A DNA stretch of 64,000 bases from Leptospira sp. WS92.C1 (GCF_040833975.1 NZ_CP162130.1:124001-188000); one strand, 5' to 3'. Positions 50,951 to 63,836 are shown, numbered from the stretch's first letter. Notes: generated by a model not told the origin, from the letters alone. Numbers and translations are program-made.

Positions 50951-52096
50951 TCACTCCCCCAACCCAATCCGGGCGTGCAGTTCCTCGTGAACGGTTTGTC
51001 CGTCGATCACTCCATCCACAGTTACTTTGCGATCGATTAGAAACGCTAAAAGAGACTTATTCGAAGTATCCGTACTTGTAATGCGAACGTTTTCAAAACG
51101 AACCAATCTGGAATCTAACACTTCGTCCATATTTCCCGGAAAATTTCTCCGCTCGATTTGCAATCCATTCGGAGAGTGAATGTCCGTAATGACTTTATAA
51201 GTGATAGAACCGTCGTCGTTTCGGAGGTTGACGATCTCCGTTGCGATTTCAGCGGTCCCGGAGCGAATGATGCTATAACGTAAAAGTATTTTACGGCCGC
51301 GATCATGAGCCTTTTGTTCTTGTTCGCAAGGGGTTAAGCTCGAATCATTATTACCCATGACTTCAGAATATCCTTCCGGCGTTAAGATACGAACAAAACC
51401 TTCGTCGTTCCTTGTCAATTTTCCAAAATTGGTAAATGTGAAGGAGCCGGTAATTTTTTGCGTTCCGTAAAAGATAGATGTTTCTAGCGGCCCAAACGAA
51501 GTCAGTGTCTGCTCAGTCTCAGTGACTCCGTTGACAATCACTTGTCCTCCGTTTGCGACACTGGCAATTCCTTGTGGATCGTATTCCTCGTAAATTTGTT
51601 GAATGGAGCAAGTTAAAAAAGGATTCATGGTTGCTTGTTGATTCATCGGTAAAAAAGAAATGCGGTATCCTTGGATGTCGCCTTCTAACGTAAACGTACC
51701 ATTTCCTCCAACGCCTCCGTTTCCACCGATCGTAAAGTGGTTTCTATTTGGCGCTGCTCGTTTTATTTGATTTTTTAAAATGGAACCTATCCTTGGATCC
51801 ACCACACTCGCCAAAACATCCAGATCGGAAATCGTAGAGAACGAGGTCCCTCCTCCGTTGTTGATATACGGAGTGAATTCGTTCATATAACTCGAACTGG
51901 ATTGGTTTTTATCCGATGCCACCCTTCCCGTTTCACTCAAGTTACCGGTGATGCTAAATCTCATTCCTAATAATAACAAACCGAACGGATTCTCCATTGG
52001 ATCAAAGGCATTCGAATCTTTTTTAGCCGGATTGCAATTTACCCATAAAAATATCGCTATCAGAACGATGACCATTCTGGAAATTCTTTGTTTCAT
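50951..52096 (-). CDS. Leptospiral lipoprotein, tandem paralogue A
   Basis: 381 residues, family not assigned. The leader ends LWVNCNP, with Cys21 the likely lipidated residue. The body is beta-rich, with GGNGGVGGNGTFTLEGD (about 125-141) and the C-terminal VDGVIDGQTVHEELHARIG. About half its residues align by eye with the next gene upstream on the same strand. Exported lipoprotein of unknown role; adhesion or envelope function would be guesswork. Confidence 0.7.
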   Translation of the reverse strand: MKQRISRMVIVLIAIFLWVNCNPAKKDSNAFDPMENPFGLLLLGMRFSITGNLSETGRVASDKNQSSSSYMNEFTPYINNGGGTSFSTISDLDVLASVVDPRIGSILKNQIKRAAPNRNHFTIGGNGGVGGNGTFTLEGDIQGYRISFLPMNQQATMNPFLTCSIQQIYEEYDPQGIASVANGGQVIVNGVTETEQTLTSFGPLETSIFYGTQKITGSFTFTNFGKLTRNDEGFVRILTPEGYSEVMGNNDSSLTPCEQEQKAHDRGRKILLRYSIIRSGTAEIATEIVNLRNDDGSITYKVITDIHSPNGLQIERRNFPGNMDEVLDSRLVRFENVRITSTDTSNKSLLAFLIDRKVTVDGVIDGQTVHEELHARIGLGE

Positions 52097-52448
52097 AAAA
52101 TACCGCCTTCACTACTCGTGTCTATCTGTAGTTACGTTGCAGTTTCTTGTCAAGCTCTTGATCCGAGTGAAAAAATTGGACTTGGATTTGATTCTTGATA
52201 AATAGTTGTTTGTTCTTTTTTTGAGGCTCTTGTTCTTGCTTGGGAATTTATATCCTAGGATAGAATCATTTTTGTAAGAGATTGCAGGCGCATCGTGATT
52301 TTGGGATGGGAAATTTCTTTGAAACAGATTCGATCTAAAATTGAATCTGTTCTTGGAGGGTATTTTCGATTTAACCTTCTTTGGACTCATGGAACGGTGA
52401 AATTGAACTGGGATCCGTATCAAACGGACCCCAATGTTTTTCTATTTA
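52097..52448. repeat. Intergenic spacer with a copy of the tandem-gene upstream repeat
   Basis: 352 bp. 52261-52324 repeats with a few changes the block at 53742-53814 (core GTAAGAGATTGCA, then GGGATGG, AAATTTCTTTGAAA). Each block sits about 165-230 bp before its own lipoprotein gene. CAGATTC/GAATCTG (52325-52349) is a small palindrome. GGGATCCGT/ACGGACCCC (52410-52432) may terminate the upstream paralogue. Confidence 0.6.
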
Positions 52449-53582
52449 TTATCTCCCGATTCTTCCATGCAATTCCTCGTGAACGGTTTTTTCGTCGATG
52501 GTTCCGTCGACAGTTACCTTACGATCAATCATAAATCCTAAAAACGAATAGTTCGAAGTTTCGGTTTTCATAAAACGAACGTGATCAAAACGAACCAATT
52601 TTGTTTCTAACACTTGGTTTATATTGTCCGGATAATTTCTCCTCTCAATTTCCAATCCGTCCGGGGAGTGAATATCCGTAATCGTTGTGTAAGTCTTAGA
52701 CCCGTCTCCGTTATTAATGCTGGTCATTTCTGTCGTGATGTCCGCTGTTCCAGATCGAATGATGAAGTAACGTGAAAGTATTCTATCACCGTTCCGGAAC
52801 GATTGCTGTGCTTGTTCGCAAGGGGTCAGGCTGGGATCGTTGTAAGGAGCCATAATCTCGGACACTCCTTCCGGTGTTAAAACTCGAACGAAAGCGGCGT
52901 CATCGATTGTCGATTTTCCGTAATCCGCAAACGTGAAATTACCGGAAATCTTCGTTGTTCCGTAAAAGCGAGGTACTTCTCCCGGCCCAATCGGAGCCGG
53001 TATCCATTCAGTGACTCCGTTGACAATCACTTGTCCTCCTGCTGCGACAGTGGCAAAACCCTGAGGATTGTACATCGAATCTACGTATGTTTGCTGAATG
53101 GGACAGATGAGAGACGACCCGGGAAACAGCCCCACCTCCTGATCCATCATAAAAAAGGAAATAGATTCTCCGTTGATGTCACCTTCTAACGCAAACGTTC
53201 CGTTTCCATCGGTTCCTCCGCCGTCGATCGTAAAATAGTTTCTCTTTTGTGCGGATCGTTTGACTCGGTTTTTTAAAATGGGTCCTATTCTTTGGTCCAC
53301 GATACTTGCCAATACGTTTATATCGGATATGGAAAGGGATCCTGCCCCGATACCCGCGGTTGTCACATCGATATAACCTACGGAAGCCTGACTGTTATCC
53401 GAAGTTATTTTTCCCTTTTCGCTCAAACTACCGGAAAGGAAAAATGTTGGTGCGAATAATAAAAAACCCAAAAGGTTTTCTTCCAGAGAAGTTGTTTTCG
53501 AGCCTTTTGGATTCGGACTGCAATTGACCGATATGAGGATCGTCATACAAACGATGATTGTTTTTGAGAGCCAGTGTTTCAT
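52449..53582 (-). CDS. Leptospiral lipoprotein, tandem paralogue B
   Basis: 377 residues, homologous along its length to paralogue A (shared ILKNxxKR, the GxGTFxLEGDI core, TPCEQxQ, DIHSPxGLxIERRN and VHEELHxRIG). The leader ends SVNCSP with Cys21 the lipidated residue. Divergence is spread evenly and no frameshift is visible, so both copies appear intact. They probably arose by tandem duplication that included the upstream region. Confidence 0.7.
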   Translation of the reverse strand: MKHWLSKTIIVCMTILISVNCSPNPKGSKTTSLEENLLGFLLFAPTFFLSGSLSEKGKITSDNSQASVGYIDVTTAGIGAGSLSISDINVLASIVDQRIGPILKNRVKRSAQKRNYFTIDGGGTDGNGTFALEGDINGESISFFMMDQEVGLFPGSSLICPIQQTYVDSMYNPQGFATVAAGGQVIVNGVTEWIPAPIGPGEVPRFYGTTKISGNFTFADYGKSTIDDAAFVRVLTPEGVSEIMAPYNDPSLTPCEQAQQSFRNGDRILSRYFIIRSGTADITTEMTSINNGDGSKTYTTITDIHSPDGLEIERRNYPDNINQVLETKLVRFDHVRFMKTETSNYSFLGFMIDRKVTVDGTIDEKTVHEELHGRIGR

Positions 53583-53951
<369 letters not shown>

Positions 53952-53965
53952 ACTGATTGTTCTGT

Positions 53966-54555
<590 letters not shown>

Positions 54556-54615
54556 TTCGATCCTTCCTTAGATATAAAGGGTTGGTTTGGGTTTCAATGT
54601 GTCATATTAAGCTTA

Positions 54616-55632
54616 ATGAAGGAAAATGGAAACCGTTTTTTTAGAGTGTCAAAAACGGATGAATTGAAAATCTGGAATCCTTCCGCATTTTCAATGAACT
54701 TAGAACTAAAAGCAGAGGTCTTAGAAGAATTTTCAGGAAATCGTTTGGATCGATTTCTGAAATTATCGTTAGGGGACGAAGTATCTCGGGCATCCATTCA
54801 AAAATGGATCGAATCCGGATATGTTCGAAACCAAGAAGACAAGGTTCAGGACAAAAGTTCGTTGAAAGTAAAAGAAGGGGATCAATATTCGATTTCGGTT
54901 CCTCCAAGACCCCCTCTCAATTTGGAACCTGTACAGATGTCTCTGCCAGTGATTTTGGAAAGAGAAAATTATCTAATCATTCATAAGCCGGCGGGAATCG
55001 CAAGTCACAGTGGTCCCGGAGATCGTTCTCCTAGTTTGGTAAACGGACTTCTTTATCACTTCAAAGATCTGTCCAAGGCAGGAGGCGAAGCGAGACCGGG
55101 CATCGTTCATAGGCTGGACAAGCCGACCGAAGGTTTGATTCTCATCGCAAAAAACGACAAGGCACATGGAAAGTTATCCGAACTTTTTAGAAAAAGGGAA
55201 ATCGAAAAAAAATACTACGCCTGGGTTCAAGGACATCCGCCTGAAGAATCCGGAACGATCGACCTCCCCATTTCAAGACACCCCGTGGAAAGACTAAAGA
55301 TGACAATTTCTCCAAAGGGAAGAAGATCGATAACACATTATAAAGTTCTAAAGTATATCAACTCCCGCACCGGCAGAAAGTTCAGTTTTGTCGAAGTCGG
55401 TTTGGAAACCGGAAGAACTCATCAGATTCGGATTCATTTTCAAAGTCAGAGATGCCCCGTGGTCGGGGATCTTTTGTATTCCAGAGCCGGTTCTCAGTTC
55501 GAATCCTACGGTTTACAGTTATTGTCTTTTTTTCTGAAATTTAAGGATCCGTTTACGGGAGAATCGATCGAAGCGACCCTTCCACTTACGGAACGATTTC
55601 TTCGGTTTGAGAAGAATGCTCCGCTAATCTGA
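54616..55632 (+). CDS. RluA-family pseudouridine synthase
   Basis: 338 residues from 54616; the ATG at 54694 (MNLELKAEV) just before the S4 domain may be the real start. An S4 RNA-binding domain ([27 protein letters not shown]) precedes the catalytic domain, with HRLDKPTEG holding the catalytic Asp, followed by KKYYAWVQG and RTHQIRIHF. RluD-like enzymes modify 23S rRNA; the exact site cannot be told. The 3' end overlaps the convergent nitrilase-like gene by 47 bp. Confidence 0.88.
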   Translation: MKENGNRFFRVSKTDELKIWNPSAFSMNLELKAEVLEEFSGNRLDRFLKLSLGDEVSRASIQKWIESGYVRNQEDKVQDKSSLKVKEGDQYSISVPPRPPLNLEPVQMSLPVILERENYLIIHKPAGIASHSGPGDRSPSLVNGLLYHFKDLSKAGGEARPGIVHRLDKPTEGLILIAKNDKAHGKLSELFRKREIEKKYYAWVQGHPPEESGTIDLPISRHPVERLKMTISPKGRRSITHYKVLKYINSRTGRKFSFVEVGLETGRTHQIRIHFQSQRCPVVGDLLYSRAGSQFESYGLQLLSFFLKFKDPFTGESIEATLPLTERFLRFEKNAPLI

Positions 55633-56443
55633 TCCGAATTTTGGCAGGATCCTTGCGATCCGGCAAAACCGGAAACTGTTCCCGATACTCCGTAATCGCC
55701 TTTTTTTCCGCCTTGTAAAAAAGAATCGTTTCTAATTCTTCACCCGCATCCACAAATTCACCGTTAGGCGCCACTGCGAGGGAATGACCGTTGTGATGAA
55801 CGCTTTTGTTGTAACCCGCGATTCCGATTCGATTTACGCCGAAAACATAAGCCTGGTTTTCGACGGCTCTGGTTTTTAAAATCAATTCCCAGTGATGAAT
55901 CCTGGGAATCGGCCAATTTGCGTGAATGGTAAATATATCGGTTTCACCTGCGATTCTACGAAAGATTTCAGGAAAACGAATGTCATAACAGATAAACGGA
56001 GTGATTCTAAATCCGTTCAGATCGTAACTGATAATTTCCGAACCCGAACTGTAATGACGATCCTCTCCTCCGAAAGTAAACGGATGTAGTTTAGAATAAC
56101 GTAATAGAATGTTTCCGTTCGGAGCGACGACGCTCACGGTGTTGAAAGGTTTTCCTTCCGGATTCTTCCGGATCCATCCCGCGCAGATATGGGCGTTTGT
56201 TTCCTTTGCGATTTCGCGTAAAAAAGTTTCGGTCGGTCCTTCGTCCGATTCAGCGATTCTTTCCGAACGCATCGTAAACCCTGTGGCGAATGTTTCCGGA
56301 AGAAGAATGAGATCCGGTTTTTCTTCGTTTCTTTTTTCAAGAGTGGAATGGATCAGTCTGCGGACGTGATCGTAATTTGCCTCTTGATTTTCCCAAGAAA
56401 GATCACACTGTATGAGGGCTACGTTCAATTCACCGGGATTCAA
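55586..56443 (-). CDS. Carbon-nitrogen hydrolase (nitrilase superfamily, omega-amidase-like)
   Basis: 285 residues. The Glu-Lys-Cys triad is seen in [10 protein letters not shown] (Glu), YSKLHPF (Lys) and [10 protein letters not shown] (Cys). The FxTGFTM and YDIRFPE forms resemble omega-amidases that hydrolyse alpha-ketoglutaramate, linked to methionine salvage and transamination, but other amide substrates remain possible. It is the last gene of a minus-strand run with SDR, SPL-like and nucleosidase-like genes. Confidence 0.85.
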   Translation of the reverse strand: MNPGELNVALIQCDLSWENQEANYDHVRRLIHSTLEKRNEEKPDLILLPETFATGFTMRSERIAESDEGPTETFLREIAKETNAHICAGWIRKNPEGKPFNTVSVVAPNGNILLRYSKLHPFTFGGEDRHYSSGSEIISYDLNGFRITPFICYDIRFPEIFRRIAGETDIFTIHANWPIPRIHHWELILKTRAVENQAYVFGVNRIGIAGYNKSVHHNGHSLAVAPNGEFVDAGEELETILFYKAEKKAITEYREQFPVLPDRKDPAKIRIRLAEHSSQTEEIVP

Positions 56444-56478
56444 TTCTTTTTCCTTTTTTTAATCATCGTCTTTCAATT

Positions 56479-57221
56479 TTAAAACGTTTCGTTTTTGCGA
56501 ACAATCGGTTTTTTAGAAACTCGATGATATCTCGGACGAATCGTGATTTCCGTAAAGCCGAGATTCTCTCTTCCGCCAAGAGCAAATTCAAACGCGTTTA
56601 ACACTTCTTCTACGTTTAAATACGATCCCGGATCCGAGTCTTTTTCAAAATCAAGATTCTTATAAAATTCGGTGTCTACGACGTCCGGATTGATACTTAC
56701 CAATTTGACTCCGGATTTGCGGACTTCTTCGAATAAATTTAAACCGAAATGTCGTAAACCCGCTTTTGCTCCGGCGTATGCGGCTCCTCTTGCGGATTCT
56801 TTTAAAGCCGTAACAGAGTGGAGTTGAAAGATCCAGCCTTCGTTCTTTTTCAAATCTCTGAGCAATAATTTTGTGAGAAGAATGGGAGATACGAAATTCA
56901 AAAGAAGCATTTTTTCCAATGTATCCAAGGGAATTTCTTCGTGAGGAGAAAAATTTCCGATCCCGGCGTTGTGAACGAGGATTTTGAGAGGCGGTTCTGT
57001 TTTTAGAATATTAGATATTTGGAATTCTATTTTTTTCGTGTCGGAAAGATCCAAATTTACGTGCCGATACGATTTGGAATCGACTAAGGTTTTTGATTGT
57101 GGTGTCGTTCTGGATATTCCGATGACCCGATATCCTTTGGAAATTAAAAATTCCGAGATTGCGAGTCCTATACCGCGGGAAGAACCGGTAACGATCGCGG
57201 TGTTTGTCGGTAAGAAATCGG

Positions 57222-57225
<4 letters not shown>
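56479..57225 (-). CDS. Short-chain dehydrogenase/reductase
   Basis: 248 residues, classical SDR. The cofactor motif TGSSRGIG is at 13-20, NAG follows mid-protein, and the catalytic Ser...Tyr-x-x-x-Lys is HSVTALKESARGAAYAGAK. NAD(P) dependent oxidoreductase; substrate unknown. It starts inside the last codons of the SPL-like gene (4-bp overlap). Confidence 0.88.
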
Positions 57226-58230
<1,005 letters not shown>

Positions 58231-58259
<29 letters not shown>

Positions 58260-59103
58260 TGAGTCCTTTTTTCCCTTCTTCTCTTGTTTTTACCGGATTG
58301 GTGTTTGGTCCGGATACTCGGGTCGTTTCAAAAAAAGTTTTTCCTTCGTTTGGAGATTTTCCGGTTCTGATTTTAAAACCGATCATCCAATCCTTTAGCT
58401 GAATCGTTTCGGTTTCGGAAAGACGTAAGGTTTTCTTAAAGTGATTGAGAGAAACGATCTCATCGGGTCGAAGTTCGAATTCGTTTTCGGGAGAAATGGG
58501 AATCGATAAGATCTGCAGAATTTCCGGAATCGCATTTTGGATTCTCATTGAAATCGTATCCGTGATTTCCCCCTTTGTTATCGATTCGAATTTTGTAAAA
58601 TGATCCGAAACAGTTTTTACGATTCGAATTTTATCGGAAGTGAAGAATTTTCTGGAAGCCTGAAAAAAACCAGAAGCTTCCATGTCGACTAATGTGTTTG
58701 GAAGTTCGACGGATTCGTTTTCAAAGACGGGTTGATCGACCGTGAGCAGAGACGATTCTCTTAACGAGGATTTGAAAAGAATATCCGGATATCCGCTTTT
58801 TCCGGTGCCCCTGTCCGTGATTTTGTGGATCAAAAAAGATTCTCCAATTTGAGAAATTTCTTTCGGAGCTCCGCAGATTCCAAAATTAAAAATCCACGAG
58901 CCGTTTCGATCCTCGTTTTTATACTGAGTCAAAAGAAATGTAGTCGCGATTGCCGAGCAAACTTTGCCGATTCCGGAAACGACGAGAGAATATTTTTCAT
59001 TCTGATAGATCGGAAACGAGGTTTGATCCCGCAGGATTTTGAGATCCAGAGTTGTGATCAAAGGTTTTGCTTCAGGAAGGAGTGCAACTACGATAAAAAT
59101 CAT
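58231..59103 (-). CDS. MTA/SAH-nucleosidase-like phosphorylase family protein
   Basis: 290 residues. The N-terminus IFIVVALLPEAKPL and GIGKVCSAIATTFLL, followed by FGICGAP and the VDMEASGFFQA active-site strand (Glu in MEASG), match the nucleoside phosphorylase / MTA-SAH nucleosidase family. C-terminal 75 residues are not typical and may be a separate helical domain. Hydrolysis of a nucleoside such as 5'-methylthioadenosine is likely. First gene of the four-gene minus-strand operon. Confidence 0.75.
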
Positions 59104-59175
59104 CTTTCTTTCTTGATAACAGAAAGTAGAATTTGAGACAACAGAAATCTGAAGAATTCAAGAAAAGGAGTTTGT

Positions 59176-59490
59176 ATGGATTTGATTGAAAAAGTAAAAA
59201 AAGAATTCTGGCCCAAATTGAAATCCGTCGTATCCAAAATTCCGTTTACGGAAGACCTTGTCGCCCTTTATTACTCGATGATGGATCCGGAAACTCCGCT
59301 TCGAACAAAGCTTATCATCGCAGGGGCTTTGGCGTATTTCATTTCCCCGTTGGATGCGATTCCGGATTTTATTCCCGGAGCGGGATTTTTAGATGACGCG
59401 GGAGTGATTGCGACAGTACTGGCTAGTGTTCAATCCGCGATTCGACCGGAACACAGAGAAAAAGCCAGAAAGACCCTGGAGAAAGAATGA
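59176..59490 (+). CDS. DUF1232 (YkvA) family protein
   Basis: 104 residues. The DUF1232 core ALAYFISPLDAIPDFIPGAGFLDDAGVIATVL (about 55-85) is a short hydrophobic, proline-rich motif; the family is widespread and of unknown function, possibly membrane-associated. A ribosome site AAGGAG precedes the start. Its stop overlaps the phosphatase ATG in ATGA. Confidence 0.85.
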   Translation: MDLIEKVKKEFWPKLKSVVSKIPFTEDLVALYYSMMDPETPLRTKLIIAGALAYFISPLDAIPDFIPGAGFLDDAGVIATVLASVQSAIRPEHREKARKTLEKE

Positions 59491-60302
59491 ACTTAGAAAA
59501 CGAAGTCAAAATTCGATACGACCATTTCCTAAATTTTGTCCCGAAGGTGATGGAATTTTTAGCGAACACACAAGAAGAGAACGATCTTGGTATCAGCTAT
59601 AAAGGAGAAATCGACTTAGTAACCAAGGCGGATAAAGGTTCCGAAGAAAGAATCATCACCGAGATCGAAAGAATGTTTCCGAGCGACGGCATTTTGGGCG
59701 AGGAAGGAACGGATAAAAAAGGGGATTCCATTTTTAAATGGATCATCGATCCGTTAGACGGAACCATCAATTATTCTCACAGACTTCCTTTGTATTGTCT
59801 TTGTATCGGATTGGAAAATCAGGAAACCCAAGAAATACTGATGGGAATCGTTCCTTTTCCCGGAACCGGCGAAGTCTATCACGCAAGAAAGGATCACGGG
59901 GCTTTTAAGAATAAAAAACAAATTCACGTTTCCAAAACAAAAGAACTCAAACAGTCTTTGCTTTGCACTGGTTTTCCCTATGATCATGAAAAGAAGATTG
60001 ATAGACTGATGTTTTATTACAGAAATTTTTTACTAAAATCTCGAGGTGTTCGAAGAACCGGAGCCGCCGGGGTCGATCTTTGTTGGACCGCGGAAGGAAG
60101 GTTTGACGCGTTTTGGGAAGAAGATCTGAAACCTTGGGATATGGCGGCGGCTTCGATCATAGTGACGGAAGCAGGCGGAAAACTTTCCACCTATGACGGA
60201 AATACGTTTACTCCTTACGTTCCAAATCTTGTGGCGAGCAACGGAATATTACACGATAAGATGATAGATGGAATGGGAGAATACTTACACGATTTATTGT
60301 AG
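59487..60302 (+). CDS. Inositol monophosphatase family protein
   Basis: 271 residues. Metal-binding motifs GEEGTD, WIIDPLDGTINYSH and PWDMAAASIIVTEAGG are complete, so it is an active-looking Mg-dependent phosphatase of the SuhB/IMPase family. Substrate is inositol-phosphate or a related sugar phosphate. It is translationally coupled to the DUF1232 gene. Confidence 0.92.
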   Translation: MNLENEVKIRYDHFLNFVPKVMEFLANTQEENDLGISYKGEIDLVTKADKGSEERIITEIERMFPSDGILGEEGTDKKGDSIFKWIIDPLDGTINYSHRLPLYCLCIGLENQETQEILMGIVPFPGTGEVYHARKDHGAFKNKKQIHVSKTKELKQSLLCTGFPYDHEKKIDRLMFYYRNFLLKSRGVRRTGAAGVDLCWTAEGRFDAFWEEDLKPWDMAAASIIVTEAGGKLSTYDGNTFTPYVPNLVASNGILHDKMIDGMGEYLHDLL

Positions 60303-60446
60303 GTCTGTGTTTGGCGGATTTTATTTCAACTGGGACTTGAAGTCCGATTCAAGCAAAAATTTTCGGTAAATTTTTTGTCGGAACAATCAAATTGACTGTC
60401 GGGATTTTTTTAAAATTGAATTTCGTTTTTTTTGTAAAAAAATAGA

Positions 60447-61745
60447 TCATAAACCGGCATATTTTTTCTGAATCGTTTTTTCAATCAATCGGAGTAGCTT
60501 TTTTTTCACAGCGTCCGGATTGAAGTTCTGTTCCACATAACGTTTCCCGTTTTTTCCCATTTCGGCGGATTCTTCCGGATGATTTAAAAGATATTCCAAG
60601 GTGGCGAAAAAACTTTTCCGATCGCAATAAAACAATCCTCCGTTGCTTCGCAGACAATGACCTTTCAGAACGTCCGATTTACCGTTTACTAAAACCGGTT
60701 TTCCAAGCAGCCAAGCTTCCATGAGAACGATGGAAAAACTTTCCATCGGAGAAGAATTGATCAGAAACTTACAATCGAGAATCAGATCGATTTTCTTTTT
60801 TTCTTCTACAAAACCTAGAAACTCTATATCTAAATTTTCTAATATTTTGTTCGGAATTTTAGATGCGATCTTTCCTACGATTTTGAGTTTATAAGGAAGT
60901 TTTGTAACTTTTTTCCATTCGATAAACCATTCCGCCATTTCCAAAAAACCCTTTCCGAGATCGACCCTGCCTACGTAGAGAAGATAGGATTCTTTTTCGG
61001 GAGAATGTTGTGAATTTTTGTTCTTCTCCGAATGAAGTTCGGTTTTCTTTTTTTCCAGATCCAAGTTCATTCCGGTGACGGAATAGATGCTAGGTTTGAA
61101 ACCAATAATGTTTGAAAACACTTCCAGTTCCTCCGGAGTGTTGAAAGAATAAGAGCTTTGATCGGTCAACACTTCCTTATAAATGGACAGATACGCGGGA
61201 GGTTCGTCATGAAAGGTGGGAATGATGATCGATTTTTCCGCAACCAAAGGGGCTCCGTAAACGAGAGGATAATAAAGATAACTGACAAAGAAAAAGATTT
61301 CAAATTCGCTCCTTCTGGATTCGATAAATTGAATCAATTCGGGAACATAGGGTCCTTGTTCTTCCAGCCAAAAGTTTACGTTATCGCTGCTTTGAAGAGA
61401 AGGGGTTTCGAAAATTTTTTTCGAGAGGCGGTTGAATCTTTGAATGTTTCTTTGTTTTTCAACGGTAAACTGAAGAACCTTGTATTTTCCGCCCAAGGAG
61501 GAGGTTCTTTGTTCAAAACAGATTTGTTTAGAATGATTTGTCGCTTCCTGAAATAAGTTTTTTTCCTGAGCGGGAATCGAATTCTTCCATGTCACATAAT
61601 CCAAACTTCGAGTCGTTAATACCGTAATTTCGAAATCATTCGCGAGCAATTCGACAAATTGAAAGATGAGTTTTTCGGATCCTCCCGAAACCTGATCCGA
61701 AAAAATAGGGGCGACCACCGCGATCTTTTTAAGAGAGGTTTTCAA
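60447..61745 (-). CDS. Family 4 glycosyltransferase (third of three)
   Basis: 432 residues, GT-B fold. The C-terminal part has YVGRVDLGKGF, then SPMESFSIVLMEAWLLGKPVLVNGK, the E-x7-E-type donor-binding motif. The N-terminus starts with a hydrophobic AVVAPIFSDQVSGGSEKL, the usual acceptor-side loop. Nucleotide-sugar-dependent transfer, sugar unknown. It overlaps the next gene by 17 bp in one operon. Confidence 0.87.
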   Translation of the reverse strand: MKTSLKKIAVVAPIFSDQVSGGSEKLIFQFVELLANDFEITVLTTRSLDYVTWKNSIPAQEKNLFQEATNHSKQICFEQRTSSLGGKYKVLQFTVEKQRNIQRFNRLSKKIFETPSLQSSDNVNFWLEEQGPYVPELIQFIESRRSEFEIFFFVSYLYYPLVYGAPLVAEKSIIIPTFHDEPPAYLSIYKEVLTDQSSYSFNTPEELEVFSNIIGFKPSIYSVTGMNLDLEKKKTELHSEKNKNSQHSPEKESYLLYVGRVDLGKGFLEMAEWFIEWKKVTKLPYKLKIVGKIASKIPNKILENLDIEFLGFVEEKKKIDLILDCKFLINSSPMESFSIVLMEAWLLGKPVLVNGKSDVLKGHCLRSNGGLFYCDRKSFFATLEYLLNHPEESAEMGKNGKRYVEQNFNPDAVKKKLLRLIEKTIQKKYAGL

Positions 61746-62781
61746 TTGCTTTCCTAAGAACGAGTTTGGATTCGGATTTTTTAAATTCTTCCAATCGAAG
61801 ATCTTGACCGTTTAAAATCTGATTTTTAAAAGAATCGTCCGTCAAAATTTTATTCAAAAGAATCGCCAAGTCCGGAAACTTTTTTTCGGTAAAAAGAATC
61901 CCGGAGCCGTTCAGAGTTTCAGGAACCGCTCCGCCTTCGTATGCAAGAATCGGAATTCTGTGAACCATCGCTTCGATCAACGGAACGCAAAAACCCTCGT
62001 GTTCGCTCATGGAAACGAATACGTCCGCCTCTTGATACAAATTTTTGAGTTCCTGATCCGCAAGAAAATCGGTGATCAAAATATTCTTTCTAAGATCGTA
62101 AAAGTCCAACATTCTCTCCAACTCTTCACGATAGAGATACAACTCTCTGGAACTAAAACCCGCGAGATAAAATTGAAACCGATCTCCATACAGAGATTTA
62201 TACGCGTGAGCGAGCCGAATCAAATCGTCTTGTCTTTTGTTCGGAGTGATTCTTCCGACAAATAGAATCTTTTTTATCTCGGAGTTTTTTTTATCGATCC
62301 TGGAAATGGGTTGAGACAGTTGATATGTGATCGGTAAAATTCCGACGTTTTCAAATCCCAGCTCCTCCAGTTCCTTTTGATTGAATTTAGAAACGGCAAA
62401 AACGAGATTGAATCTGTTTTGCATTTCCTTGAGTTCTTCTCTTCCTTTTTTTAAAAGATAACTCATTTTTAAATCGTAGGATTTCAGAAAATGATAAGGA
62501 GTTACGTTATGATAGATTAGAATTCTCGGAGATCTAAAACTTCTTAAAAAACCAAATATGCTTGAATGAATCGAATGATGATAAAATAAAATATCCTTTG
62601 AGGATTTTTTGTAAGCTTTGTATTTTTTTACAAAAGGAAGTTTTGCAGCGCCTATGTTCTCGGAATAGATGTCGCCTTTACATTCCAAATCTTTTAAGTA
62701 ACTTCGGATTTCAAGCATCTGATTGCTGATCGCGTCTCCTGGATTAAAACCCGCTGAAAATTGTTGAACGGATTTCAGCAT
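61729..62781 (-). CDS. Family 4 glycosyltransferase (second of three)
   Basis: 350 residues. FVGRITPNKRQDDL and MSEHEGFCVPLIEAMVHRIPILAYEGGAVPETL are the GT4 signatures. Close in type to the next gene. N-terminal QFSAGFNPGDAISNQM resembles the acceptor part of polysaccharide-chain transferases. Overlaps its neighbours by 17 and 7 bp. Confidence 0.87.
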   Translation of the reverse strand: MLKSVQQFSAGFNPGDAISNQMLEIRSYLKDLECKGDIYSENIGAAKLPFVKKYKAYKKSSKDILFYHHSIHSSIFGFLRSFRSPRILIYHNVTPYHFLKSYDLKMSYLLKKGREELKEMQNRFNLVFAVSKFNQKELEELGFENVGILPITYQLSQPISRIDKKNSEIKKILFVGRITPNKRQDDLIRLAHAYKSLYGDRFQFYLAGFSSRELYLYREELERMLDFYDLRKNILITDFLADQELKNLYQEADVFVSMSEHEGFCVPLIEAMVHRIPILAYEGGAVPETLNGSGILFTEKKFPDLAILLNKILTDDSFKNQILNGQDLRLEEFKKSESKLVLRKAIENLS

Positions 62782-63836
62782 GTCAGGATTTTCTCTCTGA
62801 ACAGAGTATCAAAAGGAAATGAATTGTAGTCGCCGATGATTTTTTTTTCGGTGTTGGAGATCTGCTCTCTAAGCGATTTTTTTTCGATAAGAGTGTCGAT
62901 CAAACCCGCGAGAAAAGTCATGGAAGTCGGCGATTTATCCTTAAAAAGAATGCCTCCTTCCTTCATCGTTTCGGGCGTTGCTCCCGCGTGATACGATATT
63001 ACCGGAATTCCCGCTCCGAACGCTTCCAAAACGGGAATGTTAAATCCTTCGTGTTCGCTCATACAAACATATAGATCCATAGAATTTAAAAAAGACTCCA
63101 TTTCGGTATCGTTTGCGTTTAGACGGATCTGTACTTTTCCCATCAGATGTTTTTGAAGAATCAATCTTTTAATAAAAGAGTAATATTCTTTGAAAATCGG
63201 AGGAACGTTTCCGCAAATCATCAGTTGGATGTTTTGTCTGAACTTAAGGATCGATTGAATCAATTCTAAAAGATCTTCCATTTTTTTATTTGGAGAAAGT
63301 CTTCCGATAAATCCGATCGTAAATTCCTTTTTATCTTTGAAAACGTTTTCACGAATCTTGTATTTCCGTATGATCGGAAGTACGAATTGATTTTTGATTC
63401 CCAACGAATCCAAAAATGCGGCGTTAAAATTTGACGAGGGTAAAAACAAATCCGTTTCGTTTTTAAGAGAATACAATTCCAACAAAGATCGTTTTTCTTC
63501 CAGTTGCAAGGTGTTGTAGATTTCGGGAGTTACAAATTTCTTAAAATATACCGCAGGGGTGAAACTTTGATAACGAATGATTTTTTTTCCGGGAAGATTG
63601 CGAAACCATTCCAAAGGATAACCACATCCTCCGTAATTGAGAATATGAACGTCGCTTTTTGAAAAATCAAAATGAGTCGGATGCACTCCGACCGGAAACG
63701 ATTCTTTTGACTGATTTTTAAGACAAAGGATTGAATTTTGGATTTTTAAATTATCCAACACGTGGGAGATTCCTTTGATATCGTTTCCAATTCCGTCTCC
63801 GTCCCGGAATTCTGTAACGTGCTGATAGACTTTCAT
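62775..63836 (-). CDS. Family 4 glycosyltransferase (first of three)
   Basis: 353 residues. GFIGRLSPNKKMEDL and MSEHEGFNIPVLEAFGAGIPVISYHAGATPETM match GT4 enzymes; the N-terminal TEFRDGDGIGNDIKGIS is much like the second gene's start, so both may act on a similar acceptor. The ATG overlaps the stop of the gene that runs off the right edge (ATGA). Probable surface polysaccharide assembly. Confidence 0.87.
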   Translation of the reverse strand: MKVYQHVTEFRDGDGIGNDIKGISHVLDNLKIQNSILCLKNQSKESFPVGVHPTHFDFSKSDVHILNYGGCGYPLEWFRNLPGKKIIRYQSFTPAVYFKKFVTPEIYNTLQLEEKRSLLELYSLKNETDLFLPSSNFNAAFLDSLGIKNQFVLPIIRKYKIRENVFKDKKEFTIGFIGRLSPNKKMEDLLELIQSILKFRQNIQLMICGNVPPIFKEYYSFIKRLILQKHLMGKVQIRLNANDTEMESFLNSMDLYVCMSEHEGFNIPVLEAFGAGIPVISYHAGATPETMKEGGILFKDKSPTSMTFLAGLIDTLIEKKSLREQISNTEKKIIGDYNSFPFDTLFREKILTC